A stretch of 64,000 bases of DNA. Origin: Leucothrix pacifica. GTDB lineage: Bacteria > Pseudomonadota > Gammaproteobacteria > Thiotrichales > Thiotrichaceae. This document shows, piece after piece, positions 1-8,079 of this stretch. Numbering within the stretch: the stretch's first letter is position 1; the number at the start of each line of letters is the position of its first letter. The position numbers and the translations under genes were made by a program. The stretch is taken from assembly GCF_003172875.1 (NCBI RefSeq), contig NZ_QGKM01000015.1, forward strand, positions 62,001 to 126,000, given 5' to 3'. The notes under the pieces are model-generated. The model was not told the DNA's origin. It did not search any database and saw only the letters and a program-made list of their open reading frames with translations.

Positions 1-65
1 GCCATGAATTGTGGGAGGCTGAGTTTGTACTTGGCTCCTCAACAGCACGGCCACCACAAGCCTGA
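1..65 (+). CDS. C-terminal tail of a probable LacI-family regulator (partial)
   Basis: The reading frame that starts at base 3 is open into the window and ends at a TGA at 63-65. Its last residues read ELWEAEFVLGSSTARPP. This resembles the usual C-terminal end of LacI/GalR repressors, where a hydrophobic strand is followed by a R/G-STxPP motif. Such a regulator beside a beta-glucosidase gene would fit a sugar-utilisation locus. Only 20 codons are visible, so the family assignment is tentative. Confidence 0.4.
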   Translation, partial: HELWEAEFVLGSSTARPPQA

Positions 66-89
66 GTGCTATTCACTGAGTAAATTAAA

Positions 90-1421
90 ATGACAATCGA
101 TTTCACACGAAAAGACTTCCCTGAGGGGTTCGAGTTTGGTGTTGCGACCTCTGCCTATCAAATAGAAGGCAGCGACTTTGGCGGCTGTGGCCGTTCACAA
201 TGGGATGACTTTGCCGCCACACCGGGCAATGTGGTTCGTGGTGAAAACGGCGCAATCGCCTGCGACCATTACCATAAATGGGCGGAAGATTTTGACCTGA
301 TCAAAGACTGTGGCTTGGATTCCTATCGTTTTTCTACCTCATGGGCGCGCGTAATGCCTGAAGGCAGAGGGCAGGTAAATCAACAAGGTCTGGACTACTA
401 CGACCGCTTAGTAGACGGCTTACTGGAGCGCGATATAAAACCCTACGCATGTCTTTATCACTGGGAATTACCGAGTGCCATTCTGGACATGGGTGGCTGG
501 CGTAATCGTGATATCGCGGATTGGTTTGCTGACTTTGCCGAAGTCATTATGGGTCGTATCGGAGACCGTTTACACGCTGCCGCCACCTTTAACGAGCCGT
601 GGTGTATCGCATGGCTCAGTCATTTCTTAGGTCATCACGCACCGGGCGTCAGAGACGTCAGGGCCGCTACCCGTGCCATGCATCACGTACTGCTGGCTCA
701 CGGTAAAGCGATTCAAACTATGCGCGGTTTAGGTATGGATAATTTAGGCGTAGTCATGAACTTTGAATACGCCAGTCCGGTGGATGACACACCACAAGCG
801 CAAGAATCCGCCAAGCTTTACGACGGCATTTACAATCGCTGGTTCTTAGGCGGCGTGTTTAACAAGGCATATCCGGAAGACGTGGTGGCTGAGATTGGTC
901 AGCACCTTCCAGATAACTATCAGGATGATTTTGAGACTATCGCCGCGCCAGTGGATTGGCTGGGCGTGAACTACTACACCCGTAAGGTCATCGCACCCAA
1001 TGACAGCGGACAGTTCCCATATCACGATGAGATTGAAGGGCCATTGCCTAAAACTGCGATGGAGTGGGAAGTCTACCCGCAAGGATTGCATCACTTCTTA
1101 ACGTGGGCAGACCGCGAATACACCAAAGGTTTACCGATCTATGTGACTGAAAACGGCATGGCTTCTTATGATGAGGTTGAAGATGGCGAAGTTGCTGATC
1201 CGGTGCGGATTGATTATCTGAATCAGCATGTTGCGGCAGTGAAGCAGGCGATTGCAGATGGCTCGCCAGTGAAGGGGTATTTTGTCTGGTCGCTGCTGGA
1301 TAATTATGAATGGGCGCTGGGCTATGACAAGCGATTTGGGCTGGTGCATGTGGATTTTGAGAGCTTGGAGAGGACGCCTAAGGGGTCTTATTTGGGGTTG
1401 AAGGAGGCGTTGGTGAAGTAG
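90..1421 (+). CDS. GH1 family beta-glucosidase
   Basis: The 443-residue protein has the size and layout of cytoplasmic family-1 glycoside hydrolases, a single TIM barrel that hydrolyses beta-glucosides such as cellobiose. The N-terminal FEFGVATSAYQIEG motif is typical. The acid/base glutamate lies in TFNEPW near residue 168, and the nucleophile glutamate in YVTENG near residue 353. The C-terminal GYFVWSLLDNYEWALGY motif is also diagnostic. No signal peptide is present. The ATG lies 24 bases after the stop of the probable LacI-type gene, so the two may be cotranscribed. The exact sugar cannot be read from the sequence. Confidence 0.95.
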   Translation: MTIDFTRKDFPEGFEFGVATSAYQIEGSDFGGCGRSQWDDFAATPGNVVRGENGAIACDHYHKWAEDFDLIKDCGLDSYRFSTSWARVMPEGRGQVNQQGLDYYDRLVDGLLERDIKPYACLYHWELPSAILDMGGWRNRDIADWFADFAEVIMGRIGDRLHAAATFNEPWCIAWLSHFLGHHAPGVRDVRAATRAMHHVLLAHGKAIQTMRGLGMDNLGVVMNFEYASPVDDTPQAQESAKLYDGIYNRWFLGGVFNKAYPEDVVAEIGQHLPDNYQDDFETIAAPVDWLGVNYYTRKVIAPNDSGQFPYHDEIEGPLPKTAMEWEVYPQGLHHFLTWADREYTKGLPIYVTENGMASYDEVEDGEVADPVRIDYLNQHVAAVKQAIADGSPVKGYFVWSLLDNYEWALGYDKRFGLVHVDFESLERTPKGSYLGLKEALVK

Positions 1422-1474
1422 TCGCTGGCGACGGAAGCAGAGAAATTCTAAACTACATAGTTAGATAACAAACG

Positions 1475-1499
1475 GCCTGAGTTTTTACTCGGGCTTTTT
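1475..1499 (+). terminator. Rho-independent terminator after the beta-glucosidase
   Basis: GCCTGAGT and ACTCGGGC pair (with G-U wobbles) around a T-rich loop and are followed by CTTTTTCGTTTTT. It lies 54 bases after the GH1 stop. It separates that gene from the conflict-system operon that follows. Confidence 0.8.
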
Positions 1500-1634
1500 C
1501 GTTTTTGCCTTGCATATCATCCTTGTGTGTTTGTTACGAATAGGTACTGAACAAGTGCGGTCAACTCACTAGCGTGAAGTTGTAATAAGGGGTAAATATT
1601 GAACTAATATGTTATAAAAGCAGCTTAACTTAAT

Positions 1635-2006
1635 ATGAATGGGGTGGATATGAGTATACCGTTAGCTAAAGTGTTGGATGCACTTAAAAGTGACTTGAAA
1701 AAAGCACAAAAAAACAGTGACCCTAAGAACCCATTGATAATCGAAGACATTGAGGTTGAGTTACAAACTGTAGTTACTTGGGGCGTTGACGGAAAAGGCG
1801 AAGCAACAGGTAAGGTTGATCTTAAAGTTTTGGACTTTTTAAAACTTGGTGAAGCGGAGGCAAAATTGAATGCCAACGGTAAGTGGGAAAAAGCTTCAAC
1901 ACAAAAAATAAAGTTGAAACTGTCGGCTGCCAGCTTGAATGAAGAAACGGGTAAATTAGAAAAAACACAAGTATCGGATACGACAGAAAATGAGCCTGAA
2001 ATCTGA
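1635..2006 (+). CDS. Trypco2-like (trypsin-co-occurring) small protein
   Basis: This protein of at most 123 residues fits the Trypsin-co-occurring domain 2 pattern. An N-terminal helix (IPLAKVLDALKSDLKKAQ) is followed by a beta strand with alternating acidic residues (IEDIEVELQTVV), then a strand-rich part ending in TQKIKLKLSA. Such proteins are encoded beside trypsin-like proteases in bacterial conflict systems and are thought to act as adaptors or cofactors; that role is inferred from the family. The second ATG at 1650 is the likelier start, because GGGGTGG lies just upstream of it. The gene overlaps the protease gene by 17 bases and opens a four-gene operon. It is AT-richer than the flanking housekeeping genes. 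Confidence 0.75.
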   Translation: MNGVDMSIPLAKVLDALKSDLKKAQKNSDPKNPLIIEDIEVELQTVVTWGVDGKGEATGKVDLKVLDFLKLGEAEAKLNANGKWEKASTQKIKLKLSAASLNEETGKLEKTQVSDTTENEPEI

Positions 2007-3429
2007 ACTGGTTGGTTTATTAGTAAGCCCCGTTAGTGGTGCTTTTGAAAAAGGTACGGCTTATCCTACACGCGATGGTGTTGCCATTACTGCTGCTCAT
2101 GTTATACCTGATATTCAGAACTACAATGAGAAGCAAGATAAAGTCAGTTACATCCTTTGGCCAACCGAAAAAGGCAATAAAAGCTTTATCCAGCGTATAT
2201 TGTTTCCTGTGACAGATGCAGATTTTGACTCTGGGCTAGATGTAGCAGTTATAGAGTGCAGTACTCCAGTAGATCTTAGTGCAGTAGTACTTTGTAAAAA
2301 TACACCTGACTACCCAGAGCTTTGGCATAGCTTTGGCTATCCACGGGCGGCAGAAAAGCCTGAGTTAGATAAACATCATCAAAAAGCTGCTGCTGGGAAC
2401 TATCTCTCAAAAGTTCACAATCAATCTTTTCAAGAGTTGGAAACCGAAAGCTTTGCAACTGATGATGTTTGGTGGAAAGGGATGTCAGGCGCACCCGTTT
2501 TCAAGGCGAATAGCAGTCACCTTACAGGGGTTTTTATTGAAGGCTCACCTGTTTATAAAAAAGAGGGAGAAGCCTCGCAACAAATTTTCAATGGATTATT
2601 GAAAGCTGCATCAATTGCCCATTTGTTGGATAACCCAAACTTTGCAGAAGCTGTTTACGGAAAAGAGTATTCAGAATATCAACAAGAGCATGAGAAAAAA
2701 CTACGCGATATTTGGGACGCTACACCAGCATTTAAAGCTAAACTCCCAAGTTGTGATGATGTCTTGGCTCAACTCAAAATAAACCCTGTTAAATGCATTC
2801 AAGATTTAAAGAAACAATGTAAAGGTCTTAACCTTGCTGAGTGTAAAAATGAAGTCGAGTCGCTCTTTTATTTACTTCTTAGCCAAGTTGATATGTCTTG
2901 CAGTTGGCAAGGAAAGCACTTCCACGAATTAGAAGTGAGTACACGCTTATTGGCAGAGTTGTCAGTTGCTAAGTTATATGGTGTCGAGCCTAAGTTTGAA
3001 CAGACGGATCAACTAGTGGGGCAGCACGTCATACCTGCATCACAAAAAGAACTTGGCTTTGACTTTGAAGACGCAGCAGAAGATCAAGCTAATAGCGTTG
3101 CTTATGCAATCTATAAAAAATGGGGTAACGAAGGTTTATCAAAAAACAGTCTGAAAAATTCTCCCCAGCACTATGACGAAGTCAATGAACAGTTATTATT
3201 ATCAAGAGAAGATGACGGTGCGGTCTATCGCTTTGAGTTAAACGAAAAAAGCGAGGAGGCTCAAAATCATGCCTTGATGGATGAAAAAGTCCGCAAGTAT
3301 ATCCATGAAAAGTTATTACCCGATTTGCCTATTGTCTTGTATGACCGATCACCAGAGTCAGTTTTCCCTGATGAAGGAAAGCTACAAACTCACGTACGCT
3401 CCTTTGTAAAACAAATTATCTTGGCTTGA
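1990..3429 (+). CDS. Trypsin-like serine protease with C-terminal helical extension
   Basis: The 479-residue protein starts with a chymotrypsin-fold protease domain (about 1-225). All three catalytic residues are visible: His37 in TAAHV, Asp84 in GLDVAVIE and Ser166 in GMSGAPVF. No signal peptide is present, so it should act in the cytoplasm. Residues from about 225 to 479 form a helical, charged extension that I do not recognise with certainty; in related conflict systems this part links the protease to regulatory partners. Its start overlaps the Trypco2-like gene, and its stop lies 3 bases before the MoxR ATPase, implying translational coupling. The protease is probably the effector of the system, cleaving a host or self protein once activated (inference). 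Confidence 0.85.
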   Translation: MSLKSELVGLLVSPVSGAFEKGTAYPTRDGVAITAAHVIPDIQNYNEKQDKVSYILWPTEKGNKSFIQRILFPVTDADFDSGLDVAVIECSTPVDLSAVVLCKNTPDYPELWHSFGYPRAAEKPELDKHHQKAAAGNYLSKVHNQSFQELETESFATDDVWWKGMSGAPVFKANSSHLTGVFIEGSPVYKKEGEASQQIFNGLLKAASIAHLLDNPNFAEAVYGKEYSEYQQEHEKKLRDIWDATPAFKAKLPSCDDVLAQLKINPVKCIQDLKKQCKGLNLAECKNEVESLFYLLLSQVDMSCSWQGKHFHELEVSTRLLAELSVAKLYGVEPKFEQTDQLVGQHVIPASQKELGFDFEDAAEDQANSVAYAIYKKWGNEGLSKNSLKNSPQHYDEVNEQLLLSREDDGAVYRFELNEKSEEAQNHALMDEKVRKYIHEKLLPDLPIVLYDRSPESVFPDEGKLQTHVRSFVKQIILA

Positions 3430-3432
3430 TTT

Positions 3433-4416
3433 ATGAGTAACTATTCCAAAGAAACTTTCGACCTAAAATACCCACACAAAGTAACTCTCGAACCAACAGG
3501 CTCGTGGACACAAAAACACTACTTACTAGACAAAAAATCCGCCTACGCGTTACAAATGGCACTCGCAACGAACCGTCCGCTGCTAGTAAAAGGCGAGCCG
3601 GGTTTAGGTAAAAGCTACCTTGCCTTAGCAGCTGCAGAATTACTAAACCGTGCTTTCATCGCTGAGGTAATAAACAGCCATACCGAAGGCCAAGAGTTAC
3701 TTTGGAAAGACGATCCAATCCAACGCCTAAGTGATGCTCAAGCAAAAATCAAAACAGGCGATGATTTACATCCAAAACGCTACATAAGCCCGAGTGTGCT
3801 GTGGTGGACATTTGATTGGGCTAACGCTGCAACACAATATGAACAATTGCATCATAAAGTTTATAAACCCGTCTGTGGGCATGCAAAAAACCGCAAAAAT
3901 GGACTTGTCGTATTAATCGACGAGATCGATAAAGCAGACCCATCATTGCCAAACAGTTTACTCGAAGTGCTAGGAAATAACGGTTTTGATGTTCCGCTGG
4001 CAAAAGTCAACGTCGGTCATCAAGGTATTGCGCCGCTTGTGATTATCACGACTAATGATGAACGTGAATTGCCGCCTGCATTTGTTCGTCGCTGCTTGGT
4101 TTTGCACTTAAAAATCCCTGATGGCACAAGCGATGATGGAAAAGATGAGTTAATCGAATGGCTAAAAGCACGTGTGCGTGTACATATCACGAAGGATCAG
4201 TGTAGCGATATTGTGCTGGATGAAGCCGCGAAACAGCTAAAAGAAGACCGGGAAAAAGCAGAAAGCCAAGGCATGATAAAAGCAGGACTTTCAGAGTATA
4301 TCGACTTGATTACCGCCTTAGTTGAAATGACTGAAGCAGGTGATAACCGAGAGACTGAACAACTCAAACTACTAGAAGAAATCAAGGAGTTCAGCCTACG
4401 TAAGGCGGATGCATGA
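3433..4416 (+). CDS. MoxR-type AAA+ ATPase
   Basis: The 327-residue protein is a single AAA+ module of the MoxR/dynein-like group. Walker A is GEPGLGKS (54-61) and Walker B is LVVLIDE (158-164). An arginine-finger-like segment, ELPPAFVRRCL, follows sensor 1. MoxR ATPases usually act with a von Willebrand A-domain partner to remodel or activate proteins. Here the next gene, which it overlaps by four bases (ATGA), supplies a vWA-like segment, so the pair probably forms the NTP-driven switch of the system. It follows the protease gene after only 3 bases. No clear Shine-Dalgarno sequence is needed if translation is coupled. Confidence 0.88.
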   Translation: MSNYSKETFDLKYPHKVTLEPTGSWTQKHYLLDKKSAYALQMALATNRPLLVKGEPGLGKSYLALAAAELLNRAFIAEVINSHTEGQELLWKDDPIQRLSDAQAKIKTGDDLHPKRYISPSVLWWTFDWANAATQYEQLHHKVYKPVCGHAKNRKNGLVVLIDEIDKADPSLPNSLLEVLGNNGFDVPLAKVNVGHQGIAPLVIITTNDERELPPAFVRRCLVLHLKIPDGTSDDGKDELIEWLKARVRVHITKDQCSDIVLDEAAKQLKEDREKAESQGMIKAGLSEYIDLITALVEMTEAGDNRETEQLKLLEEIKEFSLRKADA

Positions 4417-7253
4417 AGCTACAATCGCAAGTCAGTCGTGCGCAGTTATTAAGGGCTTGGAAAGAAAGCTCCGATGCTGAGTTGCGTGCTGACATCGCTG
4501 AGTTATTTGGTTACGAAGCATCTGAGAAATATCTGGGTGACTTGGATAAAGAGGATCATGAAGAGTCTCTGCCAAAAGAGAACGGGGGCGAAATCGACGA
4601 GCTAGCGCCCCTGCCATCTAAGAAATTAGACCCACCAAAACCCAGACCACAAGTCAGTTACTACTATTTAGCTGACCGTCAACGTTATGCAACCGAAGTT
4701 GAGGCTCAGCAAGAAACACCGCAAATATTTGATAGTGTAAAGACACTGAGTCGTGAAGAACTAAACAATTATTGGAAGTCTGAACCGCAAGATCCAACAG
4801 AGCCTGCACCGCTTACTCAAACAAGAACGCTGACGCCTTTTGTGCGTAAACAACTACGTCAAGCGGTAGGTCGTAATTTGGATGTGAAAACCTTGGTTAG
4901 ACAGGTTGCTAAACAAAGGCCACTAAAAGAATTACCCACACAACCGCGCTTACTACCAGCGGGTCGTGTAACGGTGATTGCTGACTTAAATGACCGCTTG
5001 CTGCCTTTTTGGGGTGACATACGTGATGCTTGTGAGTTGATTAAGCAAAAGCATGGAAAAATCGGCTTAGATATACGAGTGCTGGCAAGGGATGAAGCTG
5101 CGTGTGACTATTATGCTTATGACGACTGGGAGCAACGAAAACTCAAAACGCAGGCCTGGAAAAAGATACACGCTCAAAGCATGGTTTTCATTCTTAGTGA
5201 TTTAGGGCAATTAGCCGATCAAAGCAGTGTGATTCGTCGGCGTTGGTTACAGTTTGTTGTCACGTTAAACCGACGTGGAATCACACCTATTGTCTTGGCT
5301 CCAATCGCTGCTGCAAAACAGTGTCCAAAGCTACAAGCCAGAACACAGCTCATACTGTGGCAACGTTTCGGTCAACTCAACTCACGGCAAGTTCGTGGGG
5401 ATATCTCAAAACATCAAGAAAAAGTGGAGCGAGTACTCGCTTTTCTTTCCTTATCACCTCATATAGAACCAGAGCTATTACGTTCGCTGTGCGAGCTATT
5501 GGGAGCGCAAGAAGGGCAAAGTGGTATCGAAGCAGATGTCTACCTACACCCTGATGTGCAATGGGGTTATACGGCAATCACACTTCGAACAGAGAGACGT
5601 GAGCATTACCAAGCGCAGTTTGCAAAACAACCTCAAGCGCTTAAAAAGCAGGTACTGGATTGTATTGGTCAGCACCACGCTTCACAGTTTGCCTCTGTTT
5701 GGGCGGAGTCTATTTTAAATGCCGAAAAGCTGATGCAGGTTGATCAGGCAAGAGTGGATGAGGCTGAAGCACTCATGATGAGCTTGGCTAAAGGCTATAA
5801 CGAAGACCGTGACCATGACGGCATGATGCGCTTTGCCCGCCGTCATTTGTCACGTATGAGTGAGGCGCAGCTTGAAGACAAAAAGAGCAGCTACACTGCT
5901 GCTTTGTATTACTTGGCAAACCGTAAAGAGATAGATCAGGGGCACGCTGTTGAAAGTGAATACACGAACAAAACAGAAATCATTAACCAGTTAATGAAGC
6001 AGTCAGCACCAAAAAGGGAACTGGCTTTAAGGCAAGTTGGTTCTAAGTTATTTTTGGGTGATGAGGCCAAGCTCAAAGGTCAGTCGTTAACCGAGTTTAC
6101 AACGGTACAAAACAGCATTTTAGCGAATGGACAGAACACGCCCTTACTCGCAGGAAAGGCCGTGACGCTAGTTGGTGGCTCGAAGCACGAAGGCTTACTC
6201 GATAAGCTTCACCTAGACACGGGGCAAGAACACCTAATCATTCGTTCGTTGATAAAACCAAGTTGGGCAAGTGAAATCACTATGCGAGATGGTGTGCCTA
6301 TTACTGTACTGATTTTTGAAGGCAATTCGTATGAAATGCGTCCAGAGTGGCAAGATGAAAAGCTCAAGTGGCAGCCGGTAGAAGAGACTGAAAAGGTTGG
6401 TACTGATGAGTTTGGTTTGTTTGCAGAGTTTACTGTAAAAGGGGTGACGCAACGCCTTCGCTATATCGAGCCGACGACTTTTATGATGGGATCGCCTGAG
6501 AATGAAGATGGTCGTTACAACAACGAAGACTTGCATCAGGTCACGTTGTCCCAAGGCTATTGGTTAGCAGATACCGCTTGTACTCAAGAGTTATGGCAGA
6601 CAGTGACGGGTGACAATCCATCAGAGTTTAAAGATGACTCACAAAACCCTGTAGTGCAAGTGAGTTGGTTAGATACACAGCGTTTCATTCAACAGTTAAA
6701 ACAACTAACCCCGGAGCTTCTGGCTCATTTACCTACCGAGGCCCAGTGGGAGAATGCTTGCCGTGCAGGAACTGCGACGCCATTCTCTTTTGACGATGAT
6801 ATTAGCGTTGACCGCGTGAACTATCGTGATACATGGGAGCTAGAAAAAGAAGGTGAGGGTTTTAAGTGGGGCAAGGATGCTAAACAAAAAACGGCTCGCA
6901 TAAAGTCTTATGCCCCGAATGACTGGGGACTTTATGAAATGCATGGCAATGTATTTGAGTGGTGTTTTGATGAGTGGCAAGAAAATTTAGGTAATAGCTC
7001 GGTTATTGACCCCGTGACTGCTCGCTTTTCTAGCGCGGTAGCGCAAGAAAAACAGGCAGACAAAACAGGACAGTACGGTGGTTTCTACGATAGCGCTTTA
7101 TTAACTAATGCAGAAGAGGTTGGCGTGCAACGCGTGCTGCGTGGTGGCTCGTGGTACGGTCACGGCTGGAGCTGCCGCTCTGCTATCCGTTACCGGAACG
7201 ACGCGTCTAACCGCGTCAGGTTCTTCGGCTTCCGTATTGCTGTAGGTCTTTGA
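4413..7253 (+). CDS. vWA-like / FGE-sulfatase (CLec fold) protein, candidate DGR target
   Basis: The 946-residue protein has a charged N-terminal region (1-180). A Rossmann-like segment at about 183-345 begins VTVIADLND and is predicted to be a degenerate vWA domain: Asp191 is present but the usual DxSxS metal site is not intact. A helical middle follows. From about 684 to the end lies a formylglycine-generating-enzyme/sulfatase-modifying-factor domain of C-type-lectin fold (FMMGSPENEDGR, LPTEAQWENACRAGT, MHGNVFEWC, RVLRGGSW, GFRIAVG). In conflict systems this domain acts as a sensor for antigens rather than as an enzyme (family knowledge). Residues 907-946 have the codon pattern of a DGR variable region. 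The gene ends the four-gene operon and probably carries its recognition surface. Confidence 0.85.
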   Translation: MKLQSQVSRAQLLRAWKESSDAELRADIAELFGYEASEKYLGDLDKEDHEESLPKENGGEIDELAPLPSKKLDPPKPRPQVSYYYLADRQRYATEVEAQQETPQIFDSVKTLSREELNNYWKSEPQDPTEPAPLTQTRTLTPFVRKQLRQAVGRNLDVKTLVRQVAKQRPLKELPTQPRLLPAGRVTVIADLNDRLLPFWGDIRDACELIKQKHGKIGLDIRVLARDEAACDYYAYDDWEQRKLKTQAWKKIHAQSMVFILSDLGQLADQSSVIRRRWLQFVVTLNRRGITPIVLAPIAAAKQCPKLQARTQLILWQRFGQLNSRQVRGDISKHQEKVERVLAFLSLSPHIEPELLRSLCELLGAQEGQSGIEADVYLHPDVQWGYTAITLRTERREHYQAQFAKQPQALKKQVLDCIGQHHASQFASVWAESILNAEKLMQVDQARVDEAEALMMSLAKGYNEDRDHDGMMRFARRHLSRMSEAQLEDKKSSYTAALYYLANRKEIDQGHAVESEYTNKTEIINQLMKQSAPKRELALRQVGSKLFLGDEAKLKGQSLTEFTTVQNSILANGQNTPLLAGKAVTLVGGSKHEGLLDKLHLDTGQEHLIIRSLIKPSWASEITMRDGVPITVLIFEGNSYEMRPEWQDEKLKWQPVEETEKVGTDEFGLFAEFTVKGVTQRLRYIEPTTFMMGSPENEDGRYNNEDLHQVTLSQGYWLADTACTQELWQTVTGDNPSEFKDDSQNPVVQVSWLDTQRFIQQLKQLTPELLAHLPTEAQWENACRAGTATPFSFDDDISVDRVNYRDTWELEKEGEGFKWGKDAKQKTARIKSYAPNDWGLYEMHGNVFEWCFDEWQENLGNSSVIDPVTARFSSAVAQEKQADKTGQYGGFYDSALLTNAEEVGVQRVLRGGSWYGHGWSCRSAIRYRNDASNRVRFFGFRIAVGL
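7131..7253 (+). repeat. Candidate DGR variable region (VR) at the 3' end of the FGE gene
   Basis: Codons 914-940 contain TAC, GGT, CAC, AGC, ATC, TAC, AAC, GAC, AAC, GTC, TTC and TTC at positions that in DGR targets derive from AAC or AAT template codons by adenine mutagenesis. Eleven of these twelve end in C, unlike the A/T-ending codons in the rest of the gene. The fixed frame RVLRGGSW ... CRSA ... GFR is that of CLec-fold DGR targets. No template repeat or reverse transcriptase is in the window, so this rests on codon pattern and domain context. Confidence 0.65.
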
Positions 7254-7402
7254 GCTACCGAACAGGGCGGTTTTGCGTAGCAAGACAGCAACGGCAGTCG
7301 GTAGATGTAGCGAGCAGACAGAGCGAAACACAGCGCGTCGCGGAGCAGCGCAGGGTTTGGGTCAGGCTGGGAGAGGTCAGTTAATTTTTTTAATAGTGCT
7401 GA

Positions 7403-7510
7403 GGTGTGCCTTGGCCATATCCTGATGACGGTGCGATTACGCATCTCAAGGCAATGCTTAAGAAAGTTGAGTCAACCGAAACTTATATGTGGGGAATAGT
7501 GAATCTTTAG
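7403..7510 (+). pseudogene. Possible 3' remnant of an unidentified gene
   Basis: This frame runs from just after a TGA (7400-7402) to a TAG at 7508-7510. It encodes a peptide with ordinary protein-like composition (PWPYPDDGAITHLKAMLKK and then ESTETYMWGIVNL). It has no start codon near its beginning and no ribosome binding site. It may be the surviving end of a gene displaced by the neighbouring accessory elements. I do not recognise the family. Confidence 0.25.
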
Positions 7511-7541
7511 CTCAGTTTCGATGTGGTTGAATTTGCCATTT

Positions 7542-7567
7542 GAGTATTTTTGATATAATTTATACTC
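7542..7567 (+). promoter_or_regulatory. brnTA promoter with flanking inverted repeat
   Basis: A consensus -10 box TATAAT (7554-7559) lies 8 bases before the brnT ATG, with a weak -35 (TTGCCA, 7533-7538). The arms GAGTAT (7542-7547) and ATACTC (7562-7567) form an inverted repeat around the -10. This is a plausible operator for BrnA-type autorepression. The transcript would be leaderless or nearly so. Confidence 0.55.
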
Positions 7568-7831
7568 ATGCCAATATTTGAATACGATGAAGCAAAAAGT
7601 CAGATTAACTTTGACAAACACGGTATCAACTTTGTTGATGCTCAAGAGCTTTGGGAGGATGCAGCGTATATCGAGATTCAGGCAAATTCAGAAACAGAAC
7701 CACGTTTCCTGATTATCGGACGCATAAATGAAAAACATTGGTCTGCGGTAATCACCTATCGCGATGAATCCATTCGTATCATTTCTGTTCGTCGTTCAAG
7801 AAAGAAGGAGGTAAAACTATATGAAAGCTGA
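7568..7831 (+). CDS. brnT: BrnT family toxin (ribonuclease)
   Basis: The 87-residue protein matches BrnT toxins, small RelE-fold ribonucleases that block translation. The family pattern is visible: FEYDEAKSQINFDKHGINF at the N terminus, the central RFLIIGRINEKHWSAVITYR strand pair, and the basic end IRIISVRRSRKKE. It overlaps the downstream antitoxin gene by 11 bases, in the toxin-first order usual for brnTA. Mobile or accessory location beside the conflict operon fits a stabilisation role. The target RNA is not evident from sequence. Confidence 0.88.
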   Translation: MPIFEYDEAKSQINFDKHGINFVDAQELWEDAAYIEIQANSETEPRFLIIGRINEKHWSAVITYRDESIRIISVRRSRKKEVKLYES

Positions 7832-8060
7832 TGAGTTTGATAAAAAATTTGATGACGATGACGAAGACATAATCGATGACTTAAAACTGTCAACGATTCG
7901 ACGGCCTAATCTGGAACAAAAGCGCATCAATGTAGACTTTCCTAGCTGGGTAGTCGAGTCATTGGATCGTGAAGCGGCACGTATTGGTGTGACCAGACAG
8001 TCGATCATTAAAGTTTGGTTGGTAGAACGGTTGAAAGCAGAGGGCTCGGCAAGCTTTTGA
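7821..8060 (+). CDS. brnA: BrnA-like antitoxin (ribbon-helix-helix)
   Basis: The 79-residue protein has an acidic, disordered N terminus (about 1-30) expected to wrap the toxin. A ribbon-helix-helix DNA-binding domain follows: a strand RINVDFPSWVVESLDREAAR, then the helix with GVTRQSIIKVWLVERL. AGGAGG at 7805-7810 precedes the ATG at 7821. Together with BrnT it should repress the shared promoter and neutralise the toxin. The CopG-type fold is clear; the name brnA rests on its position after brnT. Confidence 0.8.
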   Translation: MKADEFDKKFDDDDEDIIDDLKLSTIRRPNLEQKRINVDFPSWVVESLDREAARIGVTRQSIIKVWLVERLKAEGSASF

Positions 8061-8079
8061 AATTGAGGTTGACTTAAAG

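Larger units (their letters stand above)
7254..7567. other. Intergenic segment after the candidate VR
   Basis: The first 120 bases are GC-richer than the operon. They carry a 7-bp inverted repeat, CTACCGA (7255-7261) with TCGGTAG (7299-7305), and GCGC-rich words around 7340. The rest holds a 36-codon open stretch (7403-7510) that looks like a gene remnant, then the brnT promoter. No complete gene was seen. Confidence 0.6.

Noticed and set aside
7190-7444. Minus-strand frames across the candidate variable region as genes
   Set aside because: They are shadows of the FGE gene and its GC-rich tail, with no protein-like motifs.
7254-7567. A reverse transcriptase or avd gene of a local DGR
   Set aside because: No frame of sufficient length or RT motif exists here or elsewhere in the window.
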